A stretch of DNA of 64,000 bases from positions 248,001 to 312,000 of the forward strand of contig NZ_FREX01000005.1 of assembly GCF_900143565.1 (NCBI RefSeq), given 5' to 3'. The DNA is from Pseudovibrio sp. Alg231-02. GTDB taxonomy: Bacteria; Pseudomonadota; Alphaproteobacteria; Rhizobiales; Stappiaceae. Below are positions 62,431 through 64,000 of this stretch, one piece after another. The position numbers and the translations under genes were made by a program. Position 1 is the first letter of the stretch. The number at the start of each line of letters is the position of its first letter. The notes under the pieces are model-generated. The model was not told the origin of the DNA. It did not search any database and saw only the letters and a program-made list of their open reading frames with translations.

Positions 62431-62781
62431 ATGAACAAAGCTGGTGGAATTATTTGTCTCATTGCAGGTATTTTTAGTGTCTTCGCAGCAGGAGCGACAC
62501 TCTTCATTGGTGGTGTTGGCGCTGCGCTTGAAGCTGAAGGCGGTGAAACTGTCATTATGTTTGGCTGGGTTGGCCTTCTCATGTCTTTTGTAATTATCAT
62601 TCTTGGAGCAATTGCAATCGGCAAAGCTTCGAAGGTGCTAGGCGGAATTATTGTTTTATCATCAATTGTTGGCGCAGTTGTAGGTGGCACTTTTGTTGCT
62701 ATTTTCATGGTGCTGTCTCTGCTGGGCGGCGTCCTTGTTTTGTTCAGCAAGAAAAAACCTGTAGTCCAGCAAGCAGCTTGA
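62431..62781 (+). CDS. small multi-helix membrane protein
   Basis: The 116-residue protein is almost entirely hydrophobic with about four membrane segments (about 4-24, 43-62, 66-83, 86-104) and a KKKP tail. GGGAGAG lies ten bases before the ATG. The lipoprotein gene follows after nine bases, so they probably form one unit. It resembles small DUF4064-type membrane proteins in layout; function unknown. Confidence 0.7.
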   Translation: MNKAGGIICLIAGIFSVFAAGATLFIGGVGAALEAEGGETVIMFGWVGLLMSFVIIILGAIAIGKASKVLGGIIVLSSIVGAVVGGTFVAIFMVLSLLGGVLVLFSKKKPVVQQAA

Positions 62782-62790
62782 AGATCCACA

Positions 62791-63492
62791 ATGAAGTATT
62801 CTAAAATTATATCAGCTCTGTTTATCGGACTGACTGTAACCGCGTGTAACTATGAAACACAGGTCTCCTTGTATGCGAGTGACTTGACTGAAGACACAGG
62901 AGAAAAGCCAATCTACGCCCCTATCATGTTGATGGGGGAGGGCACATTCTCCCAAAATGATTGTGGCAAAATACGTAACAAAGTCGAACCTTCACTTCAA
63001 AACTACTTTGAGAATGTTGAATTCAAGGGGTGCTCAGATGGTAGCAATTTGGATAACAAAATCTCATTCAGTGCAAGTGCACCAGTTCATGTTGGCTCCG
63101 TTCAAAACGGAATAGCTACGACCGACTTCGACCTGCCATTTGGCGTTCTCATTGCTTACGATCAAAATCTCCCTAACTCAAAATTTATTTTGATCTCTAG
63201 AGGCGACAACTACAGACCGTTTGCAGAAGCTCTCGACAATGCAATGACGGGCTCCAACCTTCTCCAGAATGGTGCAAAAATTACTCTTGAAATCCAAAAT
63301 GACACTCGAGGAGAAATTTCATTCACGAGTACCGGCGTATTTGTGAATGGGGCTGCGATAAGTCGAGAAAACTCTGAAACGTTTCCTCTTCAGCGTCGTG
63401 AGAGTATTCACGTCAAGCTGTCAGATGTCTCCCAACAGTTTATCAAAGACGATGGCTGGGAGCAGATCGGAAGAGTCGATTTTAAAAAATAA
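62791..63492 (+). CDS. hypothetical lipoprotein
   Basis: The 233-residue protein has a lipoprotein signal (KIISALFIGLTVTAC, lipobox cysteine at residue 19) and an otherwise polar, mostly beta-strand body with two conserved-looking cysteines (about 58 and 81). It is probably periplasmic and anchored to a membrane. It lies nine bases after the small membrane-protein gene. No family is recognised. Confidence 0.7.
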   Translation: MKYSKIISALFIGLTVTACNYETQVSLYASDLTEDTGEKPIYAPIMLMGEGTFSQNDCGKIRNKVEPSLQNYFENVEFKGCSDGSNLDNKISFSASAPVHVGSVQNGIATTDFDLPFGVLIAYDQNLPNSKFILISRGDNYRPFAEALDNAMTGSNLLQNGAKITLEIQNDTRGEISFTSTGVFVNGAAISRENSETFPLQRRESIHVKLSDVSQQFIKDDGWEQIGRVDFKK

Positions 63493-63509
63493 TTGGAGCT
63501 TCAGACACA

Positions 63510-63537
63510 TTTAGAGGCATCCATGGATGCCTCTAAA
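63510..63537. terminator. 28-bp perfect palindrome over the ComB stop codon
   Basis: TTTAGAGGCATCC and its exact complement meet at a central AT, giving a 28-bp perfect palindrome. It includes the stop codon of the minus-strand gene at 63533 and lies 18 bases after the plus-strand lipoprotein gene. It can serve as a hairpin terminator in both directions, with short flanking T and A runs. Confidence 0.65.
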
Positions 63538-64000
63538 CCACATCTCCAAACGCATTCACGGCCTTCCCGCCAAGCTCAATTTGCCGCAGTTCAGGCACGC
63601 AGCTTTCCGAATCCAGTTCAGCTGCCCAGTCCACATCACCCGCATAGCCATAGTGCGTCAGTTCCTGCCCACTCACGCAGCCCTTTAGCGCACCGAGCAA
63701 ATCATCAGCACACGAAAGGTAACCCGCCCGAGCAATCGAGGCTTCTGGCGACATCGGGCAGTCCAGCATATGCGCAAGTGCACCGCAGGCCAGTTGATCC
63801 TCGAAGGCAGGCCGCAAACTGCCATCCGGCCACTTCTCACCCGCAGCAACCAATAAGACTTTGCCGGAAATCACCTTAAGATAAGCCGCCACCGCTGCTG
63901 CATTCCGAAGTGCAGCAGCAAACACCCGCCCTTCTCTTGGCAAAGCAGAAAGCGTCGCACCGTTGGGGCTGGGCAACACCAACACATCGCTAGCCGACAG
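63533..64000 (-). CDS. 2-phosphosulfolactate phosphatase (ComB)-like, N-terminus beyond right edge
   Basis: The frame is open to the window edge (156 codons visible). D-V-L-V-L-P-S-P-N-G-A-T-L-S near the visible start and V-F-A-A-A-L-R-N-A-A-A-V-A match the signature of ComB phosphatases, which hydrolyse 2-phosphosulfolactate in coenzyme M and sulfolactate metabolism. In bacteria lacking coenzyme M, the family role is less sure. The N-terminal start lies outside the window. Confidence 0.82.
   Translation of the reverse strand: MSASDVLVLPSPNGATLSALPREGRVFAAALRNAAAVAAYLKVISGKVLLVAAGEKWPDGSLRPAFEDQLACGALAHMLDCPMSPEASIARAGYLSCADDLLGALKGCVSGQELTHYGYAGDVDWAAELDSESCVPELRQIELGGKAVNAFGDVV

Noticed and set aside
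1-64000. CRISPR arrays
   Set aside because: No regularly spaced short direct repeats with unique spacers were seen; the R1 and R2 repeats are too few and too far apart.

Overview
The window reads as a chromosomal segment of an alphaproteobacterium, most likely a marine Hyphomicrobiales/Rhodobacterales-type organism (a Pseudovibrio-like genome would fit). This is inferred from gene content, not from a database match. The indicators are an SUV3-like helicase followed by an S4-domain protein, 7Fe ferredoxin (FdxA), CarD and RpoH; the hemC-hemD-mitofilin(Mic60)-HemY cluster divergent from tsaD; and gpsA-YciI-EVE downstream. Base composition looks moderate and two families of about 100-bp dispersed hairpin repeats sit between genes.

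Left backbone (1-24,250): an AsmA-family protein (cut by the window edge), a TerB-like protein, a glutamine amidotransferase, a SatP-type acetate transporter, pyruvate carboxylase, a LuxR-family regulator with no luxI beside it, the SUV3-like helicase/S4/fdxA/carD/rpoH run, an M48 lipoprotein protease, a degenerate nuclease-fold protein, tRNA-Arg(CCT), an RDD membrane protein, an FMN-dependent L-lactate dehydrogenase, a Gfo/Idh/MocA oxidoreductase and an AGE-family sugar isomerase.

Island (about 24,248-41,872): a 17.6-kb element integrated in the 3' end of tRNA-Thr(CGT). A 45-bp exact direct repeat marks both ends, and a second 38-bp direct repeat lies just inside each end. Its left part looks like a phage satellite: tyrosine integrase, a probably frameshifted hypothetical gene, an AlpA-like regulator, small proteins, a prim-pol type replication protein and a SANT/Myb-like protein. 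Its right part carries probable anti-phage or accessory cargo: an AlbA_2 (Schlafen-type) protein, a decayed Rha regulator, a membrane-anchored pentapeptide-repeat protein, two tandem HEPN/Toprim-like paralogues, a small conserved protein with an interlocked inverted-repeat cluster next to it, and a coiled-coil membrane protein. Two repeat families (R1, 156 bp; R2, 69 bp) occur in the order R1-cargo-R2 around two of these genes, suggesting a repeated cargo slot.

Right backbone (41,873-64,000): HemY, mitofilin/Mic60, HemD and HemC on the minus strand; TsaD, a small membrane protein, a Nudix hydrolase, GpsA, YciI, an EVE protein and an ETF-beta-type methyltransferase on the plus strand; an M20 amidohydrolase; a threonine/serine dehydratase; a polar amino-acid ABC transporter; a TenA-family protein; a GNAT acetyltransferase; aspartate-semialdehyde dehydrogenase (asd); a small membrane protein and lipoprotein pair; and a ComB-like phosphatase cut by the right edge. 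Upstream of asd lies a 41-codon reading frame made largely of Thr, Met, Lys and Ile, the amino acids that depend on Asd. It is a candidate attenuator leader peptide and, with the R1/R2 cargo slots and the paired HEPN/Toprim genes, is among the most interesting observations here.
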